Source: an uncultured Porphyromonadaceae bacterium (GTDB taxonomy: Bacteria > Bacteroidota > Bacteroidia > Bacteroidales > Muribaculaceae). From it: a DNA stretch of 63,194 nucleotides. Position 1 is the first letter of the stretch. Each line of letters opens with the position of its first letter. The stretch covers positions 1-63,194 of the forward strand of contig CAMJZI010000004.1 of the NCBI GenBank assembly GCA_946410185.1. The letters are read 5' to 3'. A program made the position numbers and the translations under genes. The notes beneath the pieces are model-generated. The model saw nothing but the letters and a program-made list of their open reading frames with translations. It searched no databases and was not told the origin of the DNA. Below are positions 1 to 9,957 of this stretch, piece after piece.

Positions 1-1272
1 ATGCTGACATTACAACTCATCAACCAGGACCCCGAGGATGTGATTCGTCGCCTTGCCGTCAAGCAGTTTGACGGACGAGAGCCCATCATGCGCATCGTGG
101 AACTGGATAAGCAGCGCCGAGCACTGCAGAAACAACGCGACGACAATGCCGCTGTACTCAATAAGATGGCCGCTCAGATTGGTGCCCTCATGAAACAGGG
201 AAACCGTGAAGAGGCCGAAAACGTCAAGGCCCAGGTGGCAGGCCTCAAGACCGCCAACAAGGAGATTGACGATAACCTGACAGCTGCTCAGGACGAGATC
301 ACCAACATCCTGCTGAGTGTGCCCAATGTTCCCTATAGCGGCGTGCCTGAGGGCAAGACAGCCGAGGACAATGTGGTCGAGAAGACAGGTGGGAAGATGC
401 CTGAGTTGCCTCAAGACGCATTGCCCCACTGGGATCTGGCCAAGAAATACAATCTCATCGATTTTGACCTGGGTGTGAAAATCACCGGAGCGGGCTTCCC
501 CGTCTATGTGGGCAAGGGTGCACGTTTGCAGCGCGCCTTGGTCCAGTTCTTCCTCGATGAGGCTGGCAAGGCTGGATATGTGGAGGTTGAACCGCCCTTC
601 GTGGTCAACGAGGCTTCCGGACTGGGAACAGGTCAGTTACCTGACAAGGAGGGACAGATGTATCACTGTCAAGTGGACAACTTCTATCTGATACCCACTG
701 CCGAGGTCCCTGTGACCAACATGTACCGTGACGTTATCATCCCCCAGGAGGAACTGCCCAAGAAGAATTGCGCTTTTTCGGCATGCTTCCGTCGTGAGGC
801 CGGCTCCTATGGCAAGGACGTGCGTGGCTTGAATCGTCTACACCAGTTCGACAAGGTCGAGATCGTGCGCATCGAGAAACCCGAGAATTCCTATGCCGCC
901 CTCGAGGAAATGAAGGATCATGTCCAGGGTCTGCTCGACAAACTCGAGTTGCCGTGGCACATCCTGCGCCTGTGCGGTGGTGACATGAGCTTTACCAGTG
1001 CCATCACCTTCGACTTTGAGGTGTGGTCAGCAGCACAGCAGCGTTGGCTCGAGGTGAGCAGCGTCTCCAACTTCGAGACCTATCAGGCTAACCGCCTCAA
1101 GTGCCGCTACCGTGGCGACGACAAGAAGACGCACCTGTGCCACACTCTAAACGGGTCGGCACTGGCTTTGCCCCGCATTGTTGCCGCTCTGCTCGAGAAC
1201 AACCAGACGCCCGAGGGCATCCGCATCCCTGCCGCCCTGCAGCGTTACACTGGCTTTGACATCATTGACTAA
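1..1272 (+). CDS. serS: Seryl-tRNA synthetase
   Basis: Cytoplasmic class II aminoacyl-tRNA synthetase that charges tRNA-Ser with serine. The 423-residue length is normal for the family. Residues ~30-105 form the charged, helical N-terminal arm that holds the tRNA. Class II motif 2 (CFRREAGSYG) lies near residue 262 and motif 3 (NGSALALPRIVAALLENNQ) near 384. The window begins exactly on its ATG, so upstream signals are not visible. A 10-bp stem-loop follows the stop codon. Confidence 0.98.
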   Translation: MLTLQLINQDPEDVIRRLAVKQFDGREPIMRIVELDKQRRALQKQRDDNAAVLNKMAAQIGALMKQGNREEAENVKAQVAGLKTANKEIDDNLTAAQDEITNILLSVPNVPYSGVPEGKTAEDNVVEKTGGKMPELPQDALPHWDLAKKYNLIDFDLGVKITGAGFPVYVGKGARLQRALVQFFLDEAGKAGYVEVEPPFVVNEASGLGTGQLPDKEGQMYHCQVDNFYLIPTAEVPVTNMYRDVIIPQEELPKKNCAFSACFRREAGSYGKDVRGLNRLHQFDKVEIVRIEKPENSYAALEEMKDHVQGLLDKLELPWHILRLCGGDMSFTSAITFDFEVWSAAQQRWLEVSSVSNFETYQANRLKCRYRGDDKKTHLCHTLNGSALALPRIVAALLENNQTPEGIRIPAALQRYTGFDIID

Positions 1273-1298
1273 CGTCGAGATACATTATTAATATATAG

Positions 1299-1335
1299 TA
1301 AAGGCACTGTCCGCGCGATGAGGGTAGTGCCTTTA
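1299..1335 (+). terminator. Stem-loop terminator after serS
   Basis: TAAAGGCACT and AGTGCCTTTA form a perfect 10-bp stem around a 17-nt loop, starting 27 nt after the serS stop. No strong U-tract follows. The next gene starts only 20 nt downstream, so it probably depends partly on read-through. Confidence 0.6.
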
Positions 1336-1354
1336 TTGAAAAAGACCAGCAACT

Positions 1355-2362
1355 ATGGCACAAAGAAAAGCATGGCTTGACTATATTAAATTGATAGCAA
1401 TGACTCTGGTGGTTGTATATCACACGCCGCCGCGCTATGACACTGCTCATGAGGCTGCGCTGTTCAATATGGGGGCCCCTGTGTTTTTCTTTGCTGCCGG
1501 TTACCTGTTTAATGTCTCGCGGCAACAGGGATTCTTCAAGTTTCTTCTTCACCGCGCACGGCAAATCCTGGTGCCATACACAACATTTTTCATCATTTTT
1601 TATGCACTATGGCTTGTCGTGGGGCGCCGCATGGCTGGCCCTGAAGAACAAGCGATAGACACGCTCACCCCCTTGTGGCAATTCATCAAGGGAACGCCTG
1701 ACATCGTCTTGGGACCATTCTGGTTTCTTGCCGCGATGTTTACCATGCAGGTGATATATTATCCCGTCAGGCGTTATTTGAAAGGACGATGGCCGTTACT
1801 TGTCGCGGTGTTGCTGAGTCTTTCACTTTTTGTCATACCCGATGTGCCCTGCGTCAGATATTGGAACCTTGACCGCGCCTTACTCTATATGCCCCTGTAT
1901 GCGCTGGGCAATTGTTGTCGTGACTTGGTGGACAAGTTCACCTTTGCCAGTGTGAGCCGCTCGATATCATGGATTGTGCTTGCGGCATTGGGCCTTGGCA
2001 TCCTTGTCGTGACCCCGTTGTCAATCAATCGTGATGTGGCATATGTTCTTGCCCCCGAGGCCGTTATACTGGTTCTGCCCTTTTATACCGCGATCAGCAA
2101 GTGGCTGGAGGAACATGTGGGAAACAGCCGGATCGCCCAAACGGTAGCCATTACGGGTATCACATATCTTGCCTTGCAAAACTACCTCATCGGGGTCATC
2201 AAGATGATGGTGTCGCGCGTGTGCGGTCCTGCAGTTTTTGATGACAATATCGTGCTGAAGATAGTCATAGCGCTTGCTGTTATGGTCGTTCTTTACCCCA
2301 TGGCCGTGCTGATAGAACGTTACCTGCCTTTCCTGCTGGGCAAGCGTTACGGCTCCAGATAG
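1355..2362 (+). CDS. Acyltransferase-3 family membrane protein
   Basis: Polytopic inner-membrane protein of 335 residues, resembling acyltransferase family 3 (O-acetylation of surface sugars). The family's N-terminal signature is visible: WLDYIK followed by VVVYHT, with the conserved His in the first membrane segment, then GAPVFFFAAGYLF. About ten hydrophobic segments follow. The acceptor is unknown. It lies between two tRNA synthetase genes with no functional partner; the other O-acylation genes in this window are MBOAT-type and unrelated in sequence. Confidence 0.8.
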   Translation: MAQRKAWLDYIKLIAMTLVVVYHTPPRYDTAHEAALFNMGAPVFFFAAGYLFNVSRQQGFFKFLLHRARQILVPYTTFFIIFYALWLVVGRRMAGPEEQAIDTLTPLWQFIKGTPDIVLGPFWFLAAMFTMQVIYYPVRRYLKGRWPLLVAVLLSLSLFVIPDVPCVRYWNLDRALLYMPLYALGNCCRDLVDKFTFASVSRSISWIVLAALGLGILVVTPLSINRDVAYVLAPEAVILVLPFYTAISKWLEEHVGNSRIAQTVAITGITYLALQNYLIGVIKMMVSRVCGPAVFDDNIVLKIVIALAVMVVLYPMAVLIERYLPFLLGKRYGSR

Positions 2363-2428
2363 GTAGTCGCGCGCTATGCCAAGAGGCTAAAATGTGGGGT
2401 TTAAGACCATAGTCTCAAGACTTTTTAC

Positions 2429-2436
2429 TAATTTTG
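2429..2436 (+). promoter_or_regulatory. Bacteroidota -7 box for lysS
   Basis: TAATTTTG matches TAnnTTTG and lies 40 nt before the chosen lysS start. I see no clear -33 TTTG at 19-21 nt. The box overlaps the upstream alternative ATG at 2434, which argues against that start. Confidence 0.5.
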
Positions 2437-2475
2437 CACTTTGGAACAAAACAATATCAAATAATAGGATATAAA

Positions 2476-4224
2476 ATGAATGTACTTGAATTAAGCGAAC
2501 AAGAGATTATTCGCCGCAATAGCTTGGAGCAGTTGAGGGCAATGGGTATCAATCCTTATCCTGCCGACGAGTATGTGGTGAACGCATATAGTGACGATGT
2601 TGTTGCTAACTTCATCGACGAAGCAGAGCCACGCCAGGTGAGCATTGCGGGACGTATGATGAACCGCCGCATCATGGGCAAGGCCTCATTCTTTGAGCTG
2701 CAAGATTCCAGAGGGCGTGTGCAGGTGTACGTGAGCCGCGATGACTTGTGCCCCGACGAGAACAAGGATTTGTATAACATCGTCTTCAAGAAGTTGCTCG
2801 ACATGGGCGACTTTGTCGGCGTGCAGGGCTTCGTCTTCCGTACTCAAACCGGCGAGATCAGTGTTCACGCCCAGTCGCTCAAGCTGCTCAGCAAGTCGCT
2901 CAAGCCACTGCCTGTTGTTAAGCAGAAGGATGGTGTTACCTATGACGCCTTTGAAGATCCCGAGTTGCGCTACCGCCAACGCTATGTCGACCTGGTGGTC
3001 AACAAGGGTGTGAAGGAAACCTTCTTGAAGCGCGCTCTGGTAGTCAAGACAATGCGTCAGGTGCTGGATGATGCTGGATATACCGAGGTGGAGACACCCA
3101 CCTTGCAGGCAATCGCGGGTGGTGCGACTGCACGTCCGTTTATCACCCACTTTAATGCATTGAATATCCAGATGTATATGCGCATTGCCACCGAGCTCTA
3201 CCTCAAGCGACTGATCGTGGGCGGGTTTGAAGGTGTGTACGAAATCGGCAAGAACTTCCGCAACGAGGGCATGGACCGCAACCACAACCCTGAATTCACT
3301 TGCATGGAGCTCTACGTTCAGTACAAGGACTATAACTGGATGATGTCGTTCACCGAGCAACTGCTCGAGACCATCTGCACCGCAGTCAATGGCAAACCCG
3401 AGACCGAAATCGACGGCCAGGTCATCAGCTTCAAGGCACCCTATCGCCGGCTTCCCATCCTTGATGCCATCAAGGAGAAAACCGGCTATGACCTTGAGGG
3501 AAAGAGCGAAGACGAGATTCGCGATGTGTGCAAGAAGCTCAACCTTGAGATTGACGACACAATGGGCAAGGGCAAGTTGATTGACGAGATCTTTGGTGAA
3601 TTCTGTGAGGGAACCTTCATCCAGCCGACTTTCATCATCGATTATCCCGTTGAAATGTCTCCGCTCACCAAGATGCACCGCAGCAAGCCCGGCCTGACTG
3701 AACGCTTCGAACTGATGGTCAACGGTAAAGAGCTCGCTAATGCCTATAGCGAGTTGAACGACCCCATCGATCAGGAAGAGCGTTTCAAGGAGCAGATGCG
3801 CCTGGCCGACAAGGGTGATGACGAGGCCATGATCATCGATCAGGACTTCTTGCGTGCTCTGCAATACGGCATGCCTCCCACGAGCGGTATCGGCATCGGC
3901 ATCGACCGCTTGGTGATGCTCATGACAGGCAACAGCTATATCCAGGATGTGCTGCTGTTCCCGCAGATGCGTCCCGAGAAAGTGCCCGCCCGTGACAAGG
4001 TAGAGGCATTCACTGCTCTGGGCATCCCCGAGGAATGGGTCGCTCCCATCCAGAAGGCTGGCTTCTTGACAGTTGCCGCTTTGGGGGCACTGGAGAAACC
4101 CGGCAAACTCTTCCAGGATTTGTTAGACATTAACAAGAAATATAAACTTGGCTATAAAGTACCCGTCGTTGACGAGGTTAAGAAATGGGTCGAAGCTGCC
4201 GCAACGCAGCAAGATGCCCAGTAA
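2476..4224 (+). CDS. lysS: Lysyl-tRNA synthetase (class II)
   Basis: Cytoplasmic class II lysyl-tRNA synthetase, 582 residues from this start ([11 protein letters not shown]). An OB-fold anticodon-binding domain comes first, then the catalytic core with [15 protein letters not shown] (motif 2) and a C-terminal motif 3 region ([13 protein letters not shown]). About 80 residues extend beyond the usual end near [10 protein letters not shown], ending in a helical Lys-rich segment; I recall similar tails in Bacteroidota LysRS. An in-frame ATG at 2434 would add 14 residues but overlaps the promoter, so 2476 is preferred. Confidence 0.96.
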   Translation: MNVLELSEQEIIRRNSLEQLRAMGINPYPADEYVVNAYSDDVVANFIDEAEPRQVSIAGRMMNRRIMGKASFFELQDSRGRVQVYVSRDDLCPDENKDLYNIVFKKLLDMGDFVGVQGFVFRTQTGEISVHAQSLKLLSKSLKPLPVVKQKDGVTYDAFEDPELRYRQRYVDLVVNKGVKETFLKRALVVKTMRQVLDDAGYTEVETPTLQAIAGGATARPFITHFNALNIQMYMRIATELYLKRLIVGGFEGVYEIGKNFRNEGMDRNHNPEFTCMELYVQYKDYNWMMSFTEQLLETICTAVNGKPETEIDGQVISFKAPYRRLPILDAIKEKTGYDLEGKSEDEIRDVCKKLNLEIDDTMGKGKLIDEIFGEFCEGTFIQPTFIIDYPVEMSPLTKMHRSKPGLTERFELMVNGKELANAYSELNDPIDQEERFKEQMRLADKGDDEAMIIDQDFLRALQYGMPPTSGIGIGIDRLVMLMTGNSYIQDVLLFPQMRPEKVPARDKVEAFTALGIPEEWVAPIQKAGFLTVAALGALEKPGKLFQDLLDINKKYKLGYKVPVVDEVKKWVEAAATQQDAQ

Positions 4225-4255
4225 GGATATTGCTGGTTTATTATTCCGGAACAAG

Positions 4256-4292
4256 GGACAGGAATTGCTTAATAATGGGCACATTCCTGTCC
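4256..4292 (+). terminator. Stem-loop terminator after lysS
   Basis: GGACAGGAAT and ATTCCTGTCC form a perfect 10-bp stem with a 17-nt loop, 31 nt after the lysS stop, followed by TGTTTCTC. The rest of the 255-nt gap (4225-4479) holds the next promoter box and a roughly 85-nt leader; no gene is visible. Confidence 0.65.
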
Positions 4293-4378
4293 TGTTTCTC
4301 ATTTGTAATTTGCAATTTTTAAGAAACTTTTTCTCATCTTCTCGAGGACAAAAAGACATTTTTCTCGTTATTATTTTA

Positions 4379-4386
4379 TACCTTTG
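4379..4386 (+). promoter_or_regulatory. -7 box upstream of the first porZ-like gene
   Basis: TACCTTTG matches TAnnTTTG. No convincing -33 element is visible. It implies an AT-rich leader of about 85 nt. Confidence 0.4.
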
Positions 4387-4479
4387 GCATTTGATTCAGT
4401 GGGCTTTATGTGGAAGTGCTACATATCTCGCTGTGAATCAATGTGTTGGAATATAATAATAGATAAATAATTACGCGAT

Positions 4480-6822
4480 ATGTTAAAAAAACATCTGATT
4501 TTCTTGATGCTTGCAGTGATGGCTGTTGTCACCGCTAATGCTGGAACTTGGAAGTTGCATAACTACTATGTGACAGCCAAGATTCAGAATGTCTATGACA
4601 CAGGTAACAAGATTTACTACTTGAACAGCAATCGTTTGTTTCAGTTTGATAAAACAACCCTTGAAACAGTAGCATTAACCAAGCAGAACATTTTGTCAGA
4701 TAACCAGATCTCGCAGATTTATTACGATTGGGAGAACAAGTTGCTTTTTGTAGCTTATTTGAGCTCTAATATCGATATCATCGACGAGAATGGGGCGGTG
4801 TCAAACGTCAGTGGAATCAAGGACGTGATTGTCAGGGTCCATGACTATGCCGTCGCATCTGGTGAGGTGACATCTTATGTGGGAAAGACAATCAACGACA
4901 TCACTTTTGCCAATGGAAAGGCCTATGTCGCCATCGGTTATGGTTATGTCATCATTGATGAGGCCACTAAGAGCATTAAGAAGAGTTACGATATGGGTGA
5001 AGCGATCACGATTAATTCAGTAGCGATGGTTGGAGATAAATTGGTGATTCTCTCTGGTCGCAACTGCTATTATGGTGATCCTAATGACGAAAACCCCACT
5101 ACGACATTCAATAAAATTCCGGGTAACTATGGTGGTGCAAAGTTGTACCCGGTGAATGAGAACACTACATTCCTGCTGGCGTCTCAGTTGTCTTACATCG
5201 ATTTCTCGGAAGCCGAACCGGCACCCAAGGCCCTGGTCAATGCCGAAGCCACAATTGTACAGAAATCACCCACAGGATATATCGCTAACTTTGCGGGCAA
5301 GGCTTTCTATTATACGATTGATGCCACTGGCCACACTGCTACCAAGGCTTCCTCTGTTATCGGTTTTGCCACGTCCGATCCCAATGGTGACGGCACTGTA
5401 TGGCTCGATGATGCCAATGGTATTCACATCAAGGGCTCAACCACTTATTATAAGGTGAACTCAATCACCACCGATCAGCCCTACTGGTTGAAGTATAACG
5501 CGGCTATGGATGTGCTCTTTGCGGCAGTCTCGGGCCCGATTTCACGAATCAACAGCAATAAATCATCAACGCCCAACGTCATCAATACTTATGACGGAAC
5601 GACTTGGAGCAATGCAACAGCCTACTCTGGCAGCTATACAGTCGGTTATGGCTTTGAGTTCAGCCCGCTGGACCCGACAACCTATGTGCGTGGCAGCTGG
5701 GCCAAGGGTATTTATAAAGTAAAGGATAATACGGTAGTGACAAACTACACCACTAATAATGCAAAGATAGGTACTTACAAGCCGACGCTCGCGTTTGATA
5801 AATACGGCAACATGTGGTCGGTTTGCTCCTATAATAATCCTACTGCTCCTGTGAGCGTGCTTCCGGCCGATAAGTTTGCCTTAACGACGGCAAACAAGGA
5901 TGACTGGTTTGTTCCAAGTGGTCTTTTGGCACTTAATACCCAGACGATGCAGCGTTCACGCTTTATTATTTCCAAGAAGAACAATGTGAAAATCTATTGC
6001 GATGGTGAGTTCCCCAACAGCAATGGTGCGGGCCACTTCTACTTCTGGGACAATGGCAATGTGGATCCTACTGTGGACACCTATCGCCTGGCCGATGTCA
6101 CCAGTTTTGTGGATCAGGAGGAAAAACAAGTGAGCTGGACCTATGTCAATCACATGGAACAGGACAAGGATGGCTTGATCTGGGTTGGCCACACGACAGG
6201 AATATTCATCTTTGATCCCGAACAGGCTTTTGAACTCAGGCCTAAGGCAATCCATCCCTTTGTGACCAAGTTCAGTGAGGGTACCGGATACCTGTGTGAG
6301 AACTTCAGTGTATATGACATCGGTGTTGACCGCGACAACAATAAGTGGATTGCTAGTGATGACGGTGTGTATTTTGTATCACCCGATGGCACCGAGGTGT
6401 TTAATCACTTCACGCTTGAGAATAGCGACTTGCCCAGCAATATTGTTTACAGTGTGGAGTGTGACACGATTAATGACCGTGTGTACATCTACACCGACAA
6501 TGGCTTCGCTGAGTACATCTCCACTGGCGATGCCGCTTGCCTCAACTTTGATAATGTTTATGCCTTCCCCAATCCCATTGAGCCCGATTTCACAGGCATG
6601 GTTAAAATTGCCAATTTGATGGAGGATTCTTATGTGACCATTACCAACCGTGAGGGTAACGTGGTCGCCCAGATGGGACCTGTGATGGGTTGCGCTTTGT
6701 GGGATGGCAGCGATGCCAGTGGTGAGCGGGTGCCGACCGGTATTTACAAGGTCTATGCTGCTCAGGGTGCTCAACCTGCCACGTCAGGTGAGCCGTTGAC
6801 AACCATCATGGTGATCAAGTAA
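4480..6822 (+). CDS. PorZ-like beta-propeller protein, copy 1
   Basis: Secreted 780-residue protein with an N-terminal signal peptide (MLKKHLIFLMLAVMAVVTANA). The N-terminal propeller resembles PorZ of the Porphyromonas gingivalis type IX secretion system: WKLHNYY at the start, Leu-Phe-Gln-Phe-Asp blades, a 'lsdnqIsqiyYD...SSNIDIID' stretch, then later blades with IWVGHTTGIFIFD and KWIASDDGVYFVS. The C-terminal ~85 residues (from VYAFPNPIEP to TTIMVIK) look like a T9SS-type C-terminal beta-sandwich. Known PorZ is a surface-exposed T9SS accessory protein of similar length. A second copy lies at 10054. Which copy is the functional PorZ cannot be told by eye. Confidence 0.8.
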   Translation: MLKKHLIFLMLAVMAVVTANAGTWKLHNYYVTAKIQNVYDTGNKIYYLNSNRLFQFDKTTLETVALTKQNILSDNQISQIYYDWENKLLFVAYLSSNIDIIDENGAVSNVSGIKDVIVRVHDYAVASGEVTSYVGKTINDITFANGKAYVAIGYGYVIIDEATKSIKKSYDMGEAITINSVAMVGDKLVILSGRNCYYGDPNDENPTTTFNKIPGNYGGAKLYPVNENTTFLLASQLSYIDFSEAEPAPKALVNAEATIVQKSPTGYIANFAGKAFYYTIDATGHTATKASSVIGFATSDPNGDGTVWLDDANGIHIKGSTTYYKVNSITTDQPYWLKYNAAMDVLFAAVSGPISRINSNKSSTPNVINTYDGTTWSNATAYSGSYTVGYGFEFSPLDPTTYVRGSWAKGIYKVKDNTVVTNYTTNNAKIGTYKPTLAFDKYGNMWSVCSYNNPTAPVSVLPADKFALTTANKDDWFVPSGLLALNTQTMQRSRFIISKKNNVKIYCDGEFPNSNGAGHFYFWDNGNVDPTVDTYRLADVTSFVDQEEKQVSWTYVNHMEQDKDGLIWVGHTTGIFIFDPEQAFELRPKAIHPFVTKFSEGTGYLCENFSVYDIGVDRDNNKWIASDDGVYFVSPDGTEVFNHFTLENSDLPSNIVYSVECDTINDRVYIYTDNGFAEYISTGDAACLNFDNVYAFPNPIEPDFTGMVKIANLMEDSYVTITNREGNVVAQMGPVMGCALWDGSDASGERVPTGIYKVYAAQGAQPATSGEPLTTIMVIK

Positions 6823-6841
6823 TCATTATATGGAAATCGTC

Positions 6842-6885
6842 TACAATCAGGAAGGCAAGCGGTGATGCGGGCCTTCTTGATTGTA
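6842..6885 (+). terminator. Stem-loop after porZ-like copy 1
   Basis: TACAATCAGGAAGGC and GCCTTCTTGATTGTA pair over 15 bp with a single G-U, around a 14-nt loop, 20 nt after the stop codon. It is a strong hairpin without a U-tract. It separates copy 1 from the acylation genes. Confidence 0.65.
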
Positions 6886-6971
6886 AATGGCGGTTAACAT
6901 CCTGTGAAACCTCCCTTCAAGTGGCAGCTGCTTTTTATGAATCATCTATGCCAATAAGAAAAAGATAAGAC

Positions 6972-8417
6972 ATGCTTTTTAACTCTTTTACTTTTATCAT
7001 CTTCCTGCCAGTTGTATTCTTGCTCTACTGGTTTGTTTTCAAGGGGCTGAAGTGGCAGAATTTCTTTGTCCTGGTGGCAAGTTATATCTTCTATGGTTGG
7101 TGGGATTGGCGTTTCCTTATCCTGATTGTCATCACTTCATTGAGCAGCTATGTTTGCGGCCTGCTCATCCCGCGTTATGAGGGCCGCCGCAATATCCAGA
7201 AGGCTATCAGCGCATTCAATATCATCTTGAGCTTGGGCATTCTTGCCGTGTTCAAGTACTACAATTTCTTTGTTGAGAATTTTGATGTGCTGCTAAGGCA
7301 GTTCGGGCTCACGGTGGACTGGCCCACGATGTACATTATTTTGCCTGTCGGTATCAGTTTCTACACCTTCCAGGCATTGAGTTACTCGATTGATGTTTAT
7401 TCACGCAAGATAGAACCTACAAAGGACATAATTGCCTTTTTCTCATTCATCAGTTTCTTCCCGCAACTGGTCGCAGGTCCTATCGAGCGGGCCACCAATC
7501 TGTTGCCGCAGATGCTGAACAAGCGCACCTTTAATTATGCGGCGGCTGTCGACGGGTCGCGGCAGATGCTGTGGGGTTTCTTCAAGAAACTGATCATTGC
7601 CGACGGTTGCGGCGACGTGGTCAATCGTGCCTGGGCCGACATGGACAGCACGACTGGTCTGGGGCTGTTTGTCTGCACGATTTTGTTCTCTTTCCAGATC
7701 TATGCCGACTTTTCGGGTTATAGCGATATCGCCATTGGCTGCGCCAAGTTGTTTGGCTTTAAGTTGACAACCAACTTCAAGGTACCTTACTTCTCTCGTA
7801 ATGTGAGGGAGTTCTGGCGCCGTTGGCACATCACCCTCATGGGCTGGTTTACTTATTACGTTTACTTCCCGATGGGTGGTGGCCGCGTTTCTGTGCCACG
7901 CAAGATTTTTAACACAATGTTTGTGTTTGTGCTCAGTGGCTTGTGGCATGCGCCAGACTGGACCTATGTGCTGTGGGGTGTATATAACGGACTTCTTTTC
8001 ATTCCGCTCATCCTGTTTCCATCGCAGCGTTATAAAGACACTGTGGCCCATGGCCGCTTGTTGCCCACATGGCGTGAATTCTTCAGCATGCTGCTCACCT
8101 TCATGCTCATCAACTTTGCCCGTATCTTCTCGCGTGCACCGAACATGACCTCATTCTGGGAATTCACGCGTCGGCTGTTCTCACCGTCGATTGTCGATTA
8201 TCATGGGCTTACCTGGTCGATGGCCACGGCACTGATGTGGTGTGCCGCTCTGCTTGTTGCCGAGTGGTTCCAGCGCGAGAAGTCGCATGTGCTGGAGATT
8301 GACGGATACCGCATCTTTTCGACCCAGTTGTCGAGGCTGGCGCTGTATGGATTTATCTTCTTCTTGATTTTTTACTTCACTGCGCCCGTGCAGACGTTTA
8401 TTTACTTCCAGTTCTAA
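6972..8417 (+). CDS. MBOAT family O-acyltransferase (AlgI-like), copy 1
   Basis: Inner-membrane O-acyltransferase of 481 residues with about ten membrane segments. AlgI/DltB/PatA relatives move acyl groups across the membrane for transfer to extracytoplasmic polymers. Visible family features: IFYGWWDWRFL, LPVGISFYTFQALSY, AGPIERATNLLPQ, SGYSDIAIGCAKLFG, FWRRWHITLM and the catalytic-His region GLWHAPDWTYVLWG. The usual Arg-Asp after the WRRWH motif (WFRDY in copy 2) is replaced here (WFTYY), and GLWHG is GLWHA. It is followed 9 nt later by an SGNH partner and is clearly paralogous to the gene at 42718. Confidence 0.88.
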   Translation: MLFNSFTFIIFLPVVFLLYWFVFKGLKWQNFFVLVASYIFYGWWDWRFLILIVITSLSSYVCGLLIPRYEGRRNIQKAISAFNIILSLGILAVFKYYNFFVENFDVLLRQFGLTVDWPTMYIILPVGISFYTFQALSYSIDVYSRKIEPTKDIIAFFSFISFFPQLVAGPIERATNLLPQMLNKRTFNYAAAVDGSRQMLWGFFKKLIIADGCGDVVNRAWADMDSTTGLGLFVCTILFSFQIYADFSGYSDIAIGCAKLFGFKLTTNFKVPYFSRNVREFWRRWHITLMGWFTYYVYFPMGGGRVSVPRKIFNTMFVFVLSGLWHAPDWTYVLWGVYNGLLFIPLILFPSQRYKDTVAHGRLLPTWREFFSMLLTFMLINFARIFSRAPNMTSFWEFTRRLFSPSIVDYHGLTWSMATALMWCAALLVAEWFQREKSHVLEIDGYRIFSTQLSRLALYGFIFFLIFYFTAPVQTFIYFQF

Positions 8418-8426
8418 GTGTGAGCC

Positions 8427-9479
8427 ATGAGAAAGTACTTATCTAAGTTATCTTATACTGTTTTGCCGCTTTGGCTGTTCTTTGTGGGGATGGCCATCTA
8501 CTTGTGGATCATCAACGATAATTCGGGCGACCTGATGCGTTTGGGACTCATCAACAGCGGCCCTGAATATACCGACTCGATTTGTGAAGGGTTGTTGCCC
8601 GAGGTGTATTATGAGAACCAAGACAATGACAGCATCTTGCGTGCTGACACGTGCGATGTGGTGGTGATTGGCGACTCGTTTTCTCATGGCGGAGGAGTGG
8701 GCAAGAAGGGTGACTATGTGAACTATCTGGCCCATGACGGCAAGCGCAGTGTTGTCGTTTTCTCACCTCAGGACCCGACTCTTAACAGCCCGATGCAGGT
8801 GGCCTATGACATCCTTAACCTGGGCATCATTGATTCAAGCAATGTCAAGAACCTTGTGGTCGAGGAAGGGGAGCGTTATTTGCTCTCTCGTCATAGCAGT
8901 TTTGTGACCAACCATGTGCAGTTGCCTCGCTCCAAAAAGGGGGCGAACACCGACGACGCTTCAACCGAGCTCAAGCAAGAAGAGGGGAGCCCGTTGCTCA
9001 GGGTAAAGGATTACCTGTTCTATCATCTTTTTGGCAAGAACCCGATTTACACGCTTGACCTGAACAGGGCTGTGTTTGGCGGACAGGAGCCGCGCAAGCT
9101 GTATTTCTACTATGAGGATGTCGAGCCAAATATGGGCTTTGACATCACCGCCGAGCAGCAGCAGGTTATCACCGATTGTTTCGACAAGGTGATAACCAAG
9201 GCCAAGGAAAAAGGCGTTAACCTCGTTATTGTCCTGGCCTGTGACAAATATGACTTGTATCAGGATTTTATTGTTGACAACCCCTATCCGCGCAAGACCC
9301 TTAACGAGGATATTGAGCGCTGGATGCAGGCCGACATTGACCACTTTGTGGTGTCGAAGCGTGTCCTCTATCCCTATGTCTGCCAAGGCGTGAAAGATGT
9401 CTTTCTCTTTAACGATACCCATTGGTCGCCATGGTCCTCAAGGGTGATTGCCGGTGAGGTCATCAAGAGACTCAAGTAA
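8427..9479 (+). CDS. AlgJ/AlgX-like SGNH-fold acetylation partner, copy 1
   Basis: Membrane-anchored extracytoplasmic protein of 350 residues with one N-terminal membrane segment (residues ~10-30). It carries a GDSFSHGGG block with the presumed nucleophilic Ser, and a C-terminal FNDTHWSPWSS block supplying Asp and His, as in AlgJ/AlgX-type SGNH acetylesterases or transferases. It sits 9 nt behind the MBOAT gene, the arrangement of an O-acylation pair in which the MBOAT supplies the acyl group and the SGNH protein transfers it. A paralogue is at 44175. Confidence 0.78.
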   Translation: MRKYLSKLSYTVLPLWLFFVGMAIYLWIINDNSGDLMRLGLINSGPEYTDSICEGLLPEVYYENQDNDSILRADTCDVVVIGDSFSHGGGVGKKGDYVNYLAHDGKRSVVVFSPQDPTLNSPMQVAYDILNLGIIDSSNVKNLVVEEGERYLLSRHSSFVTNHVQLPRSKKGANTDDASTELKQEEGSPLLRVKDYLFYHLFGKNPIYTLDLNRAVFGGQEPRKLYFYYEDVEPNMGFDITAEQQQVITDCFDKVITKAKEKGVNLVIVLACDKYDLYQDFIVDNPYPRKTLNEDIERWMQADIDHFVVSKRVLYPYVCQGVKDVFLFNDTHWSPWSSRVIAGEVIKRLK

Positions 9480-9498
9480 ACCAGACAATACAATACAA

Positions 9499-9957
9499 AT
9501 GGACCTTAATTCTCCTGAATTCTATACAATAGCCTTTGTCGTGGCCATTGCGTTGGTGGCTTTGCTTATAGGGCATCGGGAGAAGGGCCCGTCCAGTACC
9601 TATATCATGCAGATGCCGACTGTGCCCGACGAGGATGACAGCGCCGAGGATACCTTGAGATTGACCCATATGGGCGGCGGCAGTGTTCTTGTCGAGCGCA
9701 AGGGGCTCACCCTGGGTCCTGAGGAAACGGTCAATCTGGTCTTTACCATCAACGATGACCAGTGTGAGATTATTGAGAAAAAAGGCATCAAACGGCGTGG
9801 CATGACGGGAATTCCTGTCAAGGGCGAGGTTTCGGTCAAGTGTCTGCGACCCATCAAGTATCGCATCCGTTTCGAGAGCCAGTTGACAAGTACTTGGGCT
9901 TCGTTTACCTATGATGCTTCCTCCGACCAACCTAGAGAGGTCACGCTGACATTCTAG
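9499..9957 (+). CDS. Small membrane-anchored protein of unknown function
   Basis: I do not recognise this 152-residue protein. An N-terminal membrane segment (YTIAFVVAIALVALLIG) is followed by a ~120-residue beta-rich soluble region without cysteines or an obvious active site. The ATG at 9499 is preferred: the in-frame codon at 9448 lies inside the preceding gene and would add 17 non-hydrophobic residues. It follows the SGNH gene by 19 nt and is probably co-transcribed, so a role in the acylation or secretion cluster is plausible but unproven. Confidence 0.6.
   Translation: MDLNSPEFYTIAFVVAIALVALLIGHREKGPSSTYIMQMPTVPDEDDSAEDTLRLTHMGGGSVLVERKGLTLGPEETVNLVFTINDDQCEIIEKKGIKRRGMTGIPVKGEVSVKCLRPIKYRIRFESQLTSTWASFTYDASSDQPREVTLTF

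Noticed and set aside
2686-3864. 392-codon antisense ORF opposite lysS, and similar long antisense frames (21504-22466, 36335-37276, 52237-53097)
   Set aside because: Each lies fully opposite a well-recognised gene, has no family features or start signals, and reflects codon bias on the real strand.
4225-4479. tRNA or small gene in the longest intergenic gap
   Set aside because: No cloverleaf pattern, TTCGA arm or credible small ORF is visible; the gap is explained by a terminator, a promoter box and a leader.
6839-6971. Riboswitch or small RNA in the gap between porZ-like copy 1 and the MBOAT gene
   Set aside because: The only structure visible is the terminator-like stem at 6842-6885; no known riboswitch core could be recognised.
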